A stretch of DNA of 64,000 bases from Lineus longissimus. Its lineage: Eukaryota; Nemertea; Pilidiophora; Heteronemertea; Lineidae. Position numbers and translations under genes: made by a program. Shown here piece by piece: positions 42,524-53,626 of the stretch (within the stretch, counting starts at the first letter, position 1; each line of letters begins with the position of its first letter). Below the pieces are notes generated by a model. The model saw only the letters and a list, made by a program, of their open reading frames with translations. It did not search any database and was not told the origin of the DNA. The stretch covers positions 14,570,001 to 14,634,000 of the forward strand of contig NC_088314.1 of the NCBI RefSeq assembly GCF_910592395.1. The letters run 5' to 3'.

Positions 42524-43323
42524 CCTGTTTCCTTATGAATTCTCATGTAGTTTGCCTTTTAAAAAAATATTGGTGCCAGTACCCCGTCTTCTGCTCTGTA
42601 GAAGACGAGGTACTGGAGCTCAAATGGAAGACCAAATAATTCGGTTAACCTGATTGTTATCTGTTGGTCAAACGTCATATAAACTCTTTCGCATTTTTCT
42701 CATTCTAACTCTTCAAATCATTCAACTTAAATTTTAAACAGCCGTCAATCCTAGTCCTATCTTTCTTAATTAATTTCATTTGCAGCGACGTGTTCGGCTT
42801 TGTCCACCGATCACGTCACGTGACTCCTTTGAATAAGTTTTTCAGTCCTTAGTTTATTCATTGCTTTCACAAAAATCAGGAGGCTTTATCTTGCCTGCTT
42901 TTTAAATTGTGTAAACATCGACGGCTTTCTTTTTTCTTCGGTTGATCTTGTTAAACAATCGTGTATTATTATCTCGTATGTTCAATTTATGCTGCCGTAA
43001 TCCCTCAAGTTATTGTCAACCCTTTTCTATAGGCGCGCGTGCGGGCCGGTCATTGGCTGTGTCGGCACACGTGGTTGTTGTTCATTTGATAACATCAATT
43101 CATTTCTATTTCTCGTTGTCAGAGGCGCGCATCTGCGGTCTACGGCCGTGCAGGCTCGCGCCAAGTAGTGTTCCATTCTACTACACTTTTCACTCATCTG
43201 TGTTTGCGGCAACATCTAGTCATGTATAATTTTAACCCGTCATAGCTCAGTGAGACTTCCTTTTTAAAAAGGTGGACTAACACTTCCTCTTAAACGCAGT
43301 GTCGTTGATAATACACTGTTTAA

Positions 43324-46300
43324 GTGTCAGTCCATGATACTACCATGCAGGATCATGCAAATGGTGGCAAGGTGGGGGGTCAACAGATCTAGTTGTAATT
43401 TCTACCACAGACCTGTCCTAGGGTACTATGAAGGCTGGTGGATTGGTTTCGAAAATAACCCCACAGTTTTGGGGTACGGCTGTTAACCATTTCCTACTCA
43501 TTTTCCTTTTAAAAAAACATGCATTATCCCTCAAAATAGGCTAAGTCTTTTGTCAATTTTCGTGCATCAAACAGAATTATCACTAAACACCGCCTATTGA
43601 AATTGAAAGTACATGATCTGAACTACCTCATCATGCCTTTTGTTTTGCCCCACGTACATTTTAATGACAGGTACAGTACGTCCCAAAAACAATGCAATCT
43701 CAAATTTCAGTAAAAAGGCAATTTTAACTCTCCTTTAGCTCCAACACTGCAGTTTTTTAGGTGATGCCACTTCCAGGTAAGGAAGTCAGAATGCTGTTTT
43801 TTAATTTGCAAAAGAAAAAAATCCGGCCGCCCTTACGGTTTTCCGGTGAGGGGGTCGAGTCGCGCCCTTCTCACTGGTGCCCATTTTTTGCCCATTCCCT
43901 CAGATAACTGACGAAATACACATGCTTTCCAAATAAAATTATATTTTTAGATGTTAGTGAACCCCCTCTCCCTTGCCCCTCCCACACACTCCCTCAAACA
44001 ACCTAGAGGCCTTTATTACCCCTGTGGAGGCTTAGCTGTCTAGGCGGAAACGAACACCAGCAACGACAACAACAACAACAGTTACAGTTACAATGCATTG
44101 TGTACATGCACGTGTACATTGTGTGATAGTCTATTGAAAATGGAACCTGAAAAATCTCAGTTGAAATGTGGATTTGCTGTCATATCCAAGGATATCGAGT
44201 GTGGTACTGACGCTTCATACCCCAATGACAAGAGTGTGATCCCCTTGAAACAATGTAAGAAGGACGTGCACTCCCATTTGATGCGTTGGATGTCCTCCAG
44301 GAAAGCCAGTCAAGTCAAAAGTGAATGGGAGCTCATAGCACTTCGTGCTGGCGTGTTTGATATGAGTTCTCCAGTTCTGGACACCACAATATGCCCGAAC
44401 CACCGATACAAGTTGAGTTTATCATGGAATCAGCAAAGGAGATGCCAGCACCCACTTCATCAACCCTCTTAAACAAGTCGGAAGCCCAGAAAAGATGGTG
44501 GTTCAGTTCATCGAGTGATGTCTCGGGAAATATACATCAAGTGGGGAGTTTTTGTCCCAGTTGGCTCAGGTAAGGGATCAGTCTCAAAATCACTGAAGTA
44601 GAAAAGAAGCAGTAGGCCTGTAATGATACCCACTCTGACTAAACCTAACTTTGGTGCAAAACCAACTTGAGTGATAACGATTTACCACTTCACTTGTGTT
44701 CTTCCTAGAAAGTTGATTGGAGCCTTGGCTTGATGATCAGGAAGTCCCAGTTATGATTCCCTGCCAGTGCCACTGGAGGTGATGCTTCACTGCCGTACAA
44801 AATCAGCATGGCCGGTCGCATTATCAAAACAAGTCTATCATCATCATCATGTCCTCGCACTATTATATTGCACATCATATTATCATTACCCCCATAATCT
44901 GGTGCCTTTTCAGCTTTGTGTAAAGGATGTGAGGCTAAACATCGAGTATCTGTGGCAAATGTAGAACCAGAAGTAGAACCAGCACCCATGGATACAGAGG
45001 TGAGTTGAATGAAAAAAAAGGGGAGAAGATTCGGGGCAAGCCAAAGTGAATATTGGTTAATTCTGCCTGCAGCGACTGACTTACATGTAAGAAGGTCACT
45101 GATGAGAGCGGAGGGACTAAGCTGAAAACCTTGATGCCATTCTGGCTCCCATCTCCTTGGCAATGAGGGATTCTAAGCCAAACCTGATTCTCCATCAATA
45201 TCTTTTTTCAGTCCGCTGTTGCCTCTTCCTCTGTTCAACCAGCTGACGCCTTAGAAAACCCAGCAGACAGGACAGAAGGGCAAATTTGATGGGTAATGTT
45301 GTTGCAACAGTATCATAAGGACTGCTGGTCAAGCACTCTTGAGCTGGGAGAGAGAAATGATAAGAGGGTGGAGACAGATTTTCTGAAATGTTGGTCTTTG
45401 AGTCATGACTGGGCAGAATTAGCCCAGTGAAAGTTGTCAGCTACACATCAAGAATTCTTGATTTAGAATGAAAGGGTACGACTTTATTGGATGTACATTC
45501 ATCAGGCTTGACCTGAGATTTTCCACGCCATTGATTGCAAATGCATTGTTCGCATTCTACAATACATCTCTCTTTTTCTAAAGAAAATACATGGTGAATT
45601 TCCTAAAACTGTTACATGCTGTGTTTTTGTCTCCCTTGACTAACATAACCTGCAATATGAAGAACATCCAGTTTTGGATGTTCTAGTATATCTAGTGGAT
45701 GGTTCATCAGGTAAAATGCGGGGCTTGGTTAAAAAATGATTTTATAGCGATATCTTGGGATAAATTTGAACTTTGGCTTTCAGTAAACAATTGTAAATGC
45801 CAAGATAGATTTTTAATGTCAGTATACTTAGTAGCGCTAATGTCAGTTTTGAACAACCAAGCCTGCTACTGGAAAGTGGGACTCTCTCCTGATACTATCC
45901 TGCACTTGGGCCTGACATGTAGTACCGTAAATGAGGTGTTACTAGTATTGGTCCCTCCCTAGTAGTGGTTAGTAGTGGTTTGGCTATTGTCTGCAAAATA
46001 GCCTTTTTGCTATGTATCATTTTATTAGCTTGTAAATAAATCACCCATTTGTAAAAAAAAAGTGTCCCTGCTTCTTAGGTGGCAGCACTGTCCTCTGCAG
46101 ACAGGTACAAGTGTAGCATGTGGAAAGTTGTGATCTCTCCTAAGGGACTGGACAGTACCGTAACTCAGTTCATGAAAAACTTCTCCATTCCAGTACATGT
46201 ATATGTACAATTTAGCCAATGCTAGAGCAACTCCAGGAGAACATTTCACCGCCAACCAAGGAGCTAAAAACTTCCAATAGCAGTACTCTGACGGTGCAGC

Positions 46301-47553
46301 CAACTGCAGGGTTGTCCTCATCAAACAGTAATTACAGTAGGAACTGCACCTTTGGTCAATTGGCTCCTTAGCAATGGAAGGTGTTACTAGTATGTGAAAT
46401 GAGCACTTCTGCAAGGTTCTTAGGAACAGGATGATCCCTGCATGGGTTGATAAAGATGTATTAGTAGGTCATACCACATGCCCTTCAGGTGCCTTAGCCA
46501 TGGGAGGGGGGGGGGGTCCAACCCTTATAACATGCTCTGGCAACATGACACAGGCTAATGAATGGGTCAACATTAGCATCCTTACCAACAGGGGGGTTTC
46601 TTTAGGTTTTCGGACTGTAAGAAGGCCTACATGTAGCTTATTCAATTACGTTGCCATCAGGTAGGCCAAGGCCGAAATGTTATTTGAAATTCAAATCAGC
46701 ATTTCAGGACCTATGGGGCCCAATTCCCCAAAGGGCTTTCATCAAGGGAAAATTTGTAGTGATGAGCTTGTTCTTTTTTGGGGGGAAAAATGCAAGTGGA
46801 GTTATTTACCGGTAGGCCTACTTTAAAAATAGGTTAGTAGGCCTAGGCATGGGGGGGGGGGGGGGGGGGGGGTGTGTGATCATGGTGGTTGACAGTAACA
46901 ACTAATCCTCATGGCCAGCACCAAGCATAAATTATGTGTTCATTATGCATTTATTTTATAATTCATCAAGTGTACACAAGGTGGCAGCACTAGCCAATGA
47001 GTGTCATTTTGGTGGAAAAAAGCACTTTTTCCTTGGTTTATCCTGGGAAAACAGTAAAAGCGGCCGGAAATTTTATTTCTGATTTTGAAAGTAGGTATCA
47101 TTACCTTTATCATGTGCAAGCCACAGCATTCAAAGACCTGCAGTGTTGGAGATATGAGCGTCGATAGAGAGCTCTTCCTAAGCACTGCCCCTAGGTATGC
47201 ATAATTACTAGGCCTAGCACGACCAAAGTATGAAGTGTTACTCCATGACCTGTTGCAGAATGGAAGATCTCATCAAATACTTCCATCATACAAAGGGGGA
47301 AAATCCAGCTATTTTTTTTAGTCTCTGCAGGAGTGCCCAACATTGACCCAAAAATACACAAAAAATAGGGGGAAACAAGCTAAAACAAGCCCCCTAACTA
47401 GGCCTGCCCCTAACTCGGTTGCTAGTGATTTTTGAGAGTCATCAATTGCTGTGTAATGATGTCTTAGTGGAAGGATCTTGCATACCTAATCTCGTTAAAA
47501 ACGGTTGACCCCCACCTTCCCACCCTCTGCATGGTGGTATCATGGACTGACAC
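43324..47553 (+). mobile_element. T2: 4.2-kb TTAA-flanked element with an accessory gene
   Basis: Inverted ends GTGTCAGTCCATGATACTAC and, from the right, GTGTCAGTCCATGATACCAC are flanked by TTAA (43320-43323 and 47554-47557). It interrupts a LINE 3'UTR. TTAA points to piggyBac, Kolobok or Sola3 types, but the ends do not start CCC and no transposase gene is visible. One spliced gene is recognisable (44140-45289). The remainder, 45290-47553, has no credible ORF and contains a G-run near 46851-46872. Confidence 0.75.
44140..45289 (+). pseudogene. Cys/His-rich accessory gene of T2, three exons, one stop
   Basis: Exons are 44140-44569, 44914-44999 and 45212-45289. Phases join cleanly and total 198 codons. 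Conserved-looking points are WELIALRAGVFD, TTICPNHRYKL, CQHPLH, then VHRVMSREIYIKWGVFVPVGSG across the first intron into ALCKGCEAKHR. The ordered Cys and His suggest zinc binding. I recall this architecture from multi-copy invertebrate proteins without a named function. A TAA at 44470-44472 interrupts exon 1 in frame, while the sequence beyond it stays in frame and matches the pattern, so this copy is a recent pseudogene or carries a sequencing error. Confidence 0.65.
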
Positions 47554-47785
47554 TTAACTTCTAGTCCCTACATTCCCTATTTGTAATAAGTTCTATCTTT
47601 GTTAAAGTATCCCCTTTTCAATTCAGCCTTCAGTCATTTCTCTGTAAGTAAAATATATATATATTCAATATGTGCAATAAATTTTACTTAATAAAAAAAA
47701 GAAAAAAAAGTGTCTTGGAGCAGTGCCTTGTGGATTAATTTGTGATATTCGTGATTTCCCGTGTTGCAGCCCCATCATAGTAAAG

Positions 47786-48830
47786 ATGGAGGCCTGCCAG
47801 AAACTTAACACGATTGAAGAAAAGTATATAAGCAATCGCTTAGTTCAGGGAACGGTCAGGATTCATTGTAACTTCGCTGCGTTCAGACACGATATCATTT
47901 CCTTCTTAAAGGAGTTTGGATTACGTAAGAACACAAGTCTACGTTCACTCTATCAGTGAGAACTTTCTCGCGATTACTACGCAGTGTTTGGAGACGTAAC
48001 AGAGGTGAGGCACTTCGCCTGCCTCAGTCAGGTGGTTTCAAGGACAAATAACGATGGAAAAATTGTTCTGTCATCCGTAGACAAGGAGGTAGTGTCATTG
48101 AGGGTCCTGTGGCTGCCCATTTATACAAGTAACGAGTACGTGAAACGTGTATTCGGCCACATTGGGGAGGTAGTTAGAGTGGTAAACGAAGAGACATCTA
48201 TTCAAGGGTTCAAGATGGAAACCGGAATACGTGTAGTCACAATGAAGATCCATGAGAAGGAGAAGCATAACATCCCTCATAGAATTGACACTGCCGACGG
48301 GTATAGCATGTTGGTCACGTGTAGGGGGAGGCTGCCATTATGCCTGAAATGTAACCACTTGGGCCACGTTCGCTCAGAGTGCCCCAGCCAGAGTAGAGTC
48401 GTTGAGAGTGAGGCGTTGAACGGGGAGGAGAACGCATCAGCGGCAGCAGAGGTGCCTGACCACGCTCAGGGGCAGGGGTCGTCTGAGAGCCAACAGCACT
48501 CATCGGAGGGTGCGGCAGAGGTGCCTGTCCCCGCCCAGGGGCAGGGGTCATCCGAGAGTCAACGGCAGTAATCGGAAGAGGAAGTTCAGGCCGCCTGGGT
48601 CCCCCTTCTCAAGATCAGGAGGCAATCGCGTCAGGATCTGCCACGGCGTCTCCATCGGCCACGCCCTTGAGCCAGAGGATCCCGCCTGGTCAAGGAGACC
48701 CTCCGTCCAAGGAGCTAAAGCCAAACAACAATGACAGTCCCAGTGTTTTTGACACTGATGATAGCGACGCTATGGTCATTGACACTACGTTTAAATGTTT
48801 TGAAAAAGAGAAGGATATCTCCGACATTCT
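47786..48830 (+). pseudogene. LINE-6 ORF1, lineage A (stop and frameshift)
   Basis: ATG 47786 opens MEACQKLNTIEEKYISNR. TGA at 47957-47959 replaces the Arg codon of YQREASRD, and the frame then stays open to 48571. The knuckle CLKCNHLGHVRSEC is intact. After it a roughly 63-bp tandem repeat encodes EVPxxAQGQGSSESQ twice. The tail RIPPGQGDPPSKELK and SPSVFDTDDSD is in a shifted frame at 48676-48780. Confidence 0.78.
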
Positions 48831-48889
48831 CAACGGATTACGGCTTCATTTCAGACTTGTTTGGACTGATATTTTGGATTACTGACCAC

Positions 48890-48932
48890 CTCGGCTCGCC
48901 CACGGATTACGCTTGTTTTCTCCCTACGGAGT
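48890..48932 (+). promoter_or_regulatory. Inter-ORF element, LINE-6
   Basis: CTCGCCCACGGATTA followed by CTCCCTACGGAG. Confidence 0.5.
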
Positions 48933-49015
48933 CAATTCTAACAAATGTGATTCAGTATACAATATCTAATTATATTTTTCAGTCCTTGTCATATTGTTTT
49001 CTGCTATTGATATGA

Positions 49016-49650
49016 ATGACTCGCAATTCATTTTCTAGCCTCAATTGTCGAGGTCTCTCAAGTTTTTCAAAACAGCGTCTTATTTCAAATTTTCTTTTAC
49101 AATTTGACCTCGATTTCATATTTTACAGGATACCAATGTTAATTCCCTCTCCCTGGCCAAGGGAATTCAATCTTATTTTCATGCCAAAGCCTTTTGATCT
49201 TTTTCTTCTCAGAAGAGTACTGGTTCTGCCATTTTAATATTTTCTTCGGATGTTGTAACTGGGAATGAGTCCGAACGTAGGACCTTTTTATCCACCCTTT
49301 ATACTTCTTTCAATACAAGTCGCAAGCTTATTTTGGGCGGCGACTTTAATTGTGTTATGTCCACCAAGCTGGACAAGGTCGGGGGGAACCCTGCCCGTGG
49401 TTTTGTTGGTTTGGAAGAATTATTTTCTTTGTGTTGGGATTGTTCTTTGTCATGTTTTTAGGTCTCTTTATCCAAACTCAGTGTCCACGACCAGGCATTC
49501 AAACGCCGTACACTGCAGGTTGGATCGTTTTTATCATCAAGAAGGTAGTGTTTCAGACTTTTTGGTATGCCCGACGCCTTTGTCTATTTCTGATCATAAT
49601 CTTATTATTATGAACATCATTCCAGGTAATACTATTCAGCTCGGGCAAGG
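49016..49650 (+). pseudogene. LINE-6 ORF2, endonuclease fragment
   Basis: FSSLNCRGLSSF and a damaged ETN region are readable, then a deletion, then SRKLILGGDFNCVMSTKLD and a frameshifted SDH region. No reverse transcriptase remains. Confidence 0.75.
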
Positions 49651-49725
49651 GAGGGGGGGGTTTGGGGCCAGGTGATTCAAATCAAATTAAATGTGTATCA
49701 GAAGCTATGCAGATCAAGAACAGAT
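49651..49725. repeat. U2 spacer, joined directly to LINE-6
   Basis: GGGCCAGGTGATTCAAAT to ATCAAGAACAGAT matches 15234-15300. The LINE-spacer joint lies in GCTCGGGCAAGGGAGGGG, where LINE and spacer share GCTYGGGC. Confidence 0.75.
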
Positions 49726-49968
49726 GAAGAGTTCAGGTGCAAAAGCCGCTAAACGCCATCACCAAAAAAATCGAGATAGCACCGCCAAATGGGTACTAAT
49801 TTCAAACTGATCAAACCAAATTAGCCGCAAAACCCACTATATCCCATGCATAACTGACCTGAAAACAGTGTTTTTTATCAAAATCCGCTAAACGCCATTC
49901 ACTTAATTATGCAGAGGCCGCTATATCCATTGCACCAATCAAAAACGCGCATCAGATCATGTGACGCT

Positions 49969-49984
49969 CAAGATGGCGGCGCCC
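49969..49984 (+). promoter_or_regulatory. YY1-like promoter site of the Sola-like gene
   Basis: CAAGATGGCGGCGCCC lies 61 bp before the ATG at 50045, with TCATGTGACG just upstream. It is the same pair of motifs as in K1. Confidence 0.5.
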
Positions 49985-50044
49985 ATTGAAGCTGCTAAAG
50001 TGGTGTAAATTTTGCGGTTTTCTCGCTTATTTTGATGCAGAAAC

Positions 50045-53000
50045 ATGGAGAACTTTGATGAAATGGACGAACCTGTGATTGTTTCACCATCAGGGAAACG
50101 GAAACGCCGCAGGCCGAAAAATTCTGCCCGTAATAAGGCCAAAAAGGCTCGATATAGTGGGGCTGAGAAAATTCCCCATGTATCATGTACACACAACACT
50201 GCAATGTGTGCAGCCATGACTTTGACACAGAACGATTTTCAGTTCATTAAAAATCAGCTGTACTCCACACAGAATAAGGTGGAGCAGGACTCCATCATTG
50301 CCTCACACTTGGATGTCAGCAGTGTAAAGCGACGGAGGGCCAAGACTGAGGATGAAGAAAAACAAAGAGATCGGGGTGTGTCAATCAGATACAGTGTCCT
50401 GAAGGAAGACATGACAAAGGTCAAGATATGCCAGGCATCATTTCTTAGTACTTTCGGTAAGAACATGAATACCACCCCTTCAGCGTGGAACATGCATGAG
50501 GTCCCTACCCGTGGGATGGACAGATTAACTTGATTTCCTTGGGTAATAATATTGCATTTTAATTAGTTTTGATAAAGGACGGGGTTTTATTTAATTCATA
50601 TTATTACTAAGTGAATGGAATGGGGAACAGGGCAGTGCATGTGATTTATTTTGATATTCCTTCCATTTCAGGTCTTGGGAAAGACAGAGTCCAAAATATT
50701 GGTAAACACTGGCTGCAAACGGGTCAAAGTCGTCCTGAAAAACGTGGTGGAGCTCGCAACATGGAGGAACGTAATGCCAAGAGGGAACTCGTGAGAACAC
50801 ACATCCAATCTTTACCTGCCGAGCAAGCCATTATGCTCGTCGAGGCGCTCCTGGTCGTAAATACCTTCCATCAGACTTATGTCTCGCCAAGATGCACAGA
50901 ATGTTCAAGGAACAAAACCATGCAGATATCTCGTACGCTCTGTATCTTCGTCTACGATTTCAATCTGGCCTTTGGCCACCCATGTGCTGGCGATCAACGA
51001 ATTGACAAGATGACGATAAGAACTATGCCAGAGGTTAATTACTTTATGAAGAGGACTGTATATTTATATGGTACAAGCTATCATAAGATACCTACAATTC
51101 ACTACAGCTGTAAATGCTTCAGCCTACAGCCAGCGGCTCCGTACTAGTTTTACACACGATTGCGGTGTCTCTTCTCCGGCATCTACAACAGGCTATCCTC
51201 CGTCTCGTGTTTGATTGCAGACTACGGTCTTCCAGCCCGGAACGTCAGTAGAAGGGCGTAGTAGATTATATATATATATCAAATTATCTTCCCGCCAAGG
51301 GGAATATATCAATACAAGTTTTTTCCGCTAAGGGATATATACTAAAATGCTTCTCACAACTCAAAGCGTGCTACAACACAAACAGTCTGTAACATTGACT
51401 CAGGCTGACTGAAGCAACCTGACCGCTAGCTAGGACTATATAAATGACTTCGACTCAACCGGTTCTGCCCAGATGGCAACAGACTAGTCCTAACTAGCCG
51501 GCAGGTCGTAACAATAAACTAGCCAGTAAATTAAGAATACTATACCGCCACGGGTATTCTATAACAGGGGAGGGACGTCAACAGCAAGGCCTCGTCCTTC
51601 TCGATCTCTGCAAGGGCGGATTCGTCCAAATCGTCAACACGGCTTCTGGCGTAAGCGGAGAGACAGTGATGGAATCACACCCACTGGCTTCTAACTATAT
51701 AACTATCAAACAGTCACCTGAATTCAACATACACAGATTAAAACGTGGGTTAACACAACATCTTTTTAGTCCCAAAATACAACTGGGTTTTATATAATGG
51801 TTTTCCAGAAATCCGTTCGCACGGTCTATAATTTTTAAAGTCTATATAACAGGTTTGAGTATGTCCAATAACACCAATGGACTAAAATACTAAACGATAA
51901 CGATTCATTCTAACCGAGAATCAACAACATTACAGCCCATTCATCGAAAATAGGCCTAAAAGAGTGGAGTGGAAAGTTGCTCAGGTCGACCTGATCTACG
52001 CGAGCCTATTCGAAGCACCTGGTCCGCAAAGACCAGAATGCACCTTCAAACATTAATACACCCCCCTTTTAGACCCCTTCTCAAACTTTAGAAAACCATG
52101 TCAATTAAATGCACAGATAGCTATACATTAGCGAGAGGAAGACACAAACTGGTCGTTACAAACACAGCACGATACACACGGTCAGTGCATCGGCCGTATA
52201 CAAATGTACGTAAAGCGTGAAAGGCTTCACACCGGTAAAATTATGGCATTTTCCATTCTATTGGTAAAGTACGGCGTGAATCAATCATAAAACGTTACCA
52301 CCATTTCAACGCTGCTTCAACCATTTCAACCATCTCGCTACGAACTTCTGGGCGTTGTCATCTATAGAATAGTACAGAACCGGCGGCGATCCTCACTCAA
52401 TCGCGGACGGAGTCGAAGTGCTGTCTTGAACACACATGCCCATGGGTGTTACCTAAGTCTCGCCAACATCTCGCAAAATCTCGGTAAACAATTTTTTGGC
52501 GCGGAAATAATAATACAATAACGGGGTCAAACCGGGTCAAGGGAGAAGTCAGCTGATCGCAATAACAAACGATCACTGATCGTCACAACAACCCATCGAA
52601 AGATGTTTGTTCCACATGTGTCACCTTCCGAATTGCTCTCCGGGATCCTGATTTGTCTGTCGAATCTAAGCAACAGAAGGTCCTGCTGTACACGTTGCAT
52701 CGCCGTAGAGCCCGACAATACTATAATTTGATGAATGAGGTGGGCGACTCGTACACGATTTGTTTCGATATAATGGAAAATCAGGTTCTGCCGAAATCGC
52801 CGATCGGTCAAACTTATTATTCGAGGCAGTTGTACTATTATGTGTTTTTCGGCATTGTTCATCACCGTGGGAGAGGGCAGCCGCAGGGCAAAGACGACAT
52901 CCATCTCTACACCTGGCTTGAGCATGAAAATGCTAAAAACAGTAATACGGTAGCTTCAGCTCTGCATGATTACCTCAGTACAGTTGCCCGGCCTGAACTT

Positions 53001-53626
53001 CACCAAAAGGAAACACTTCGCCTGTTTTCGGATTCTTGCTATGGGCAGAACAAAAATATAAACGTTCTGTCGATGTTGTTTGCTCTCTGTAACAAGCTGT
53101 ACCCTAACCTGAAAATAACCTACTTCTTCCCCATACGTGGGCACAGCTACCTTCCAGCAGACAGAGCTTTCAGTCGAATTGAACAGGACATACGCAAGAA
53201 GGAGACTATCCTACTACCCCAGGAGTACAATGAAATTGTTAGGAAACACGGTGTGGTCCATGAGTACAGTAAAGATTGGAAGTGCTATGACTACCAAACT
53301 GAGGCAGCTAACTTCACTAAGACCCAGAGGTCTTTCAAAATCAGTGATGCACGAGTCTTAGCAGTCTCTGGTGATAAGCTAGGTTTTAAGTCTGTCTTTG
53401 TTGGTGAATTCTGTGAGCATTCACTTCTAAAAAAAAGTGGTCCCAGTTCAATCCTTCTCTTCTGCCTGACGTGAACTGTGTCAAAGAAGCTAAGAAGAAG
53501 GAGGTCCTCAAACTTCTTGATGAACTTGGTGTTTCACAGACTGTGAGAGACTTCTATGAGGATGCCCTGTCCAATGTTGGGGACCAGGGCGTTAACCAGG
53601 ACCTTGAGAGTGATGAAGATGACTAA
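50045..53626 (+). pseudogene. Sola-like transposase, split by LTR and frameshifts
   Basis: Exon 1 is 50045-50456 (basic N-terminus, CTHNTAM, VKICQASFLSTFG). The intron runs 50457-50671. Exon 2 from 50672 reads GLGKDRVQNIGKHW and PEKRGGARN. Two compensating frameshifts near 50815 and 50950 bracket SHYARRGAPGRKYLPSD. A solo LTR then splits FGHP from SKDVCSTC; joined, they read in frame. The catalytic part follows: CFDIMENQ (Asp, codon 52767), LFSDSCYGQNKN (Asp, 53031), RGHSYLPADRAFSRIEQ (Glu, 53181). A further frameshift in the A-run near 53432 leads to a tail ending ESDEDD at 53626. All three catalytic residues are kept, but the gene is dead. Confidence 0.78.
50983..52590. mobile_element. Solo LTR (1.6 kb) in the Sola-like gene
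   Basis: It begins TGTGCTGGCGATC and ends GATCGTCACAACA, with ACCCA on both sides (50978-50982 and 52591-52595). Removing it restores the reading frame as FGHPSKDVC. TG...CA ends and a 5-bp duplication indicate an LTR. No internal retrotransposon genes are present. Family unknown. Confidence 0.75.

Larger units (their letters stand above)
38365..47705 (+). mobile_element. LINE-5: U2-targeted LINE, lineage A, ORF2 deleted
   Basis: Segments are 38365-39522, 42330-43323 and 47558-47705. R3 and the TTAA element T2 fill the gaps. Almost all of ORF2 is missing: the linker at about 42556 joins directly to the ORF2 end hairpin. The A-tail at about 47693-47705 abuts the 5' end of LINE-6 rather than U2. 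Confidence 0.8.
47706..49650 (+). mobile_element. LINE-6: U2-targeted LINE, lineage A, 3' truncated
   Basis: It begins GTGTCTTGGAGCAG directly after the LINE-5 A-tail, with no U2 5' part between. It has a 5'UTR, ORF1, linker and endonuclease only. It ends near 49650 inside ORF2, where U2 spacer follows. Confidence 0.8.

Noticed and set aside
46840-46875. Long G-run as a functional element
   Set aside because: It is a simple homopolymer and may be length-unstable or an assembly artefact.
43324-47553. T2 as a piggyBac element
   Set aside because: TTAA fits, but the ends start GTGTCAG rather than CCC and no piggyBac transposase remnant is visible.
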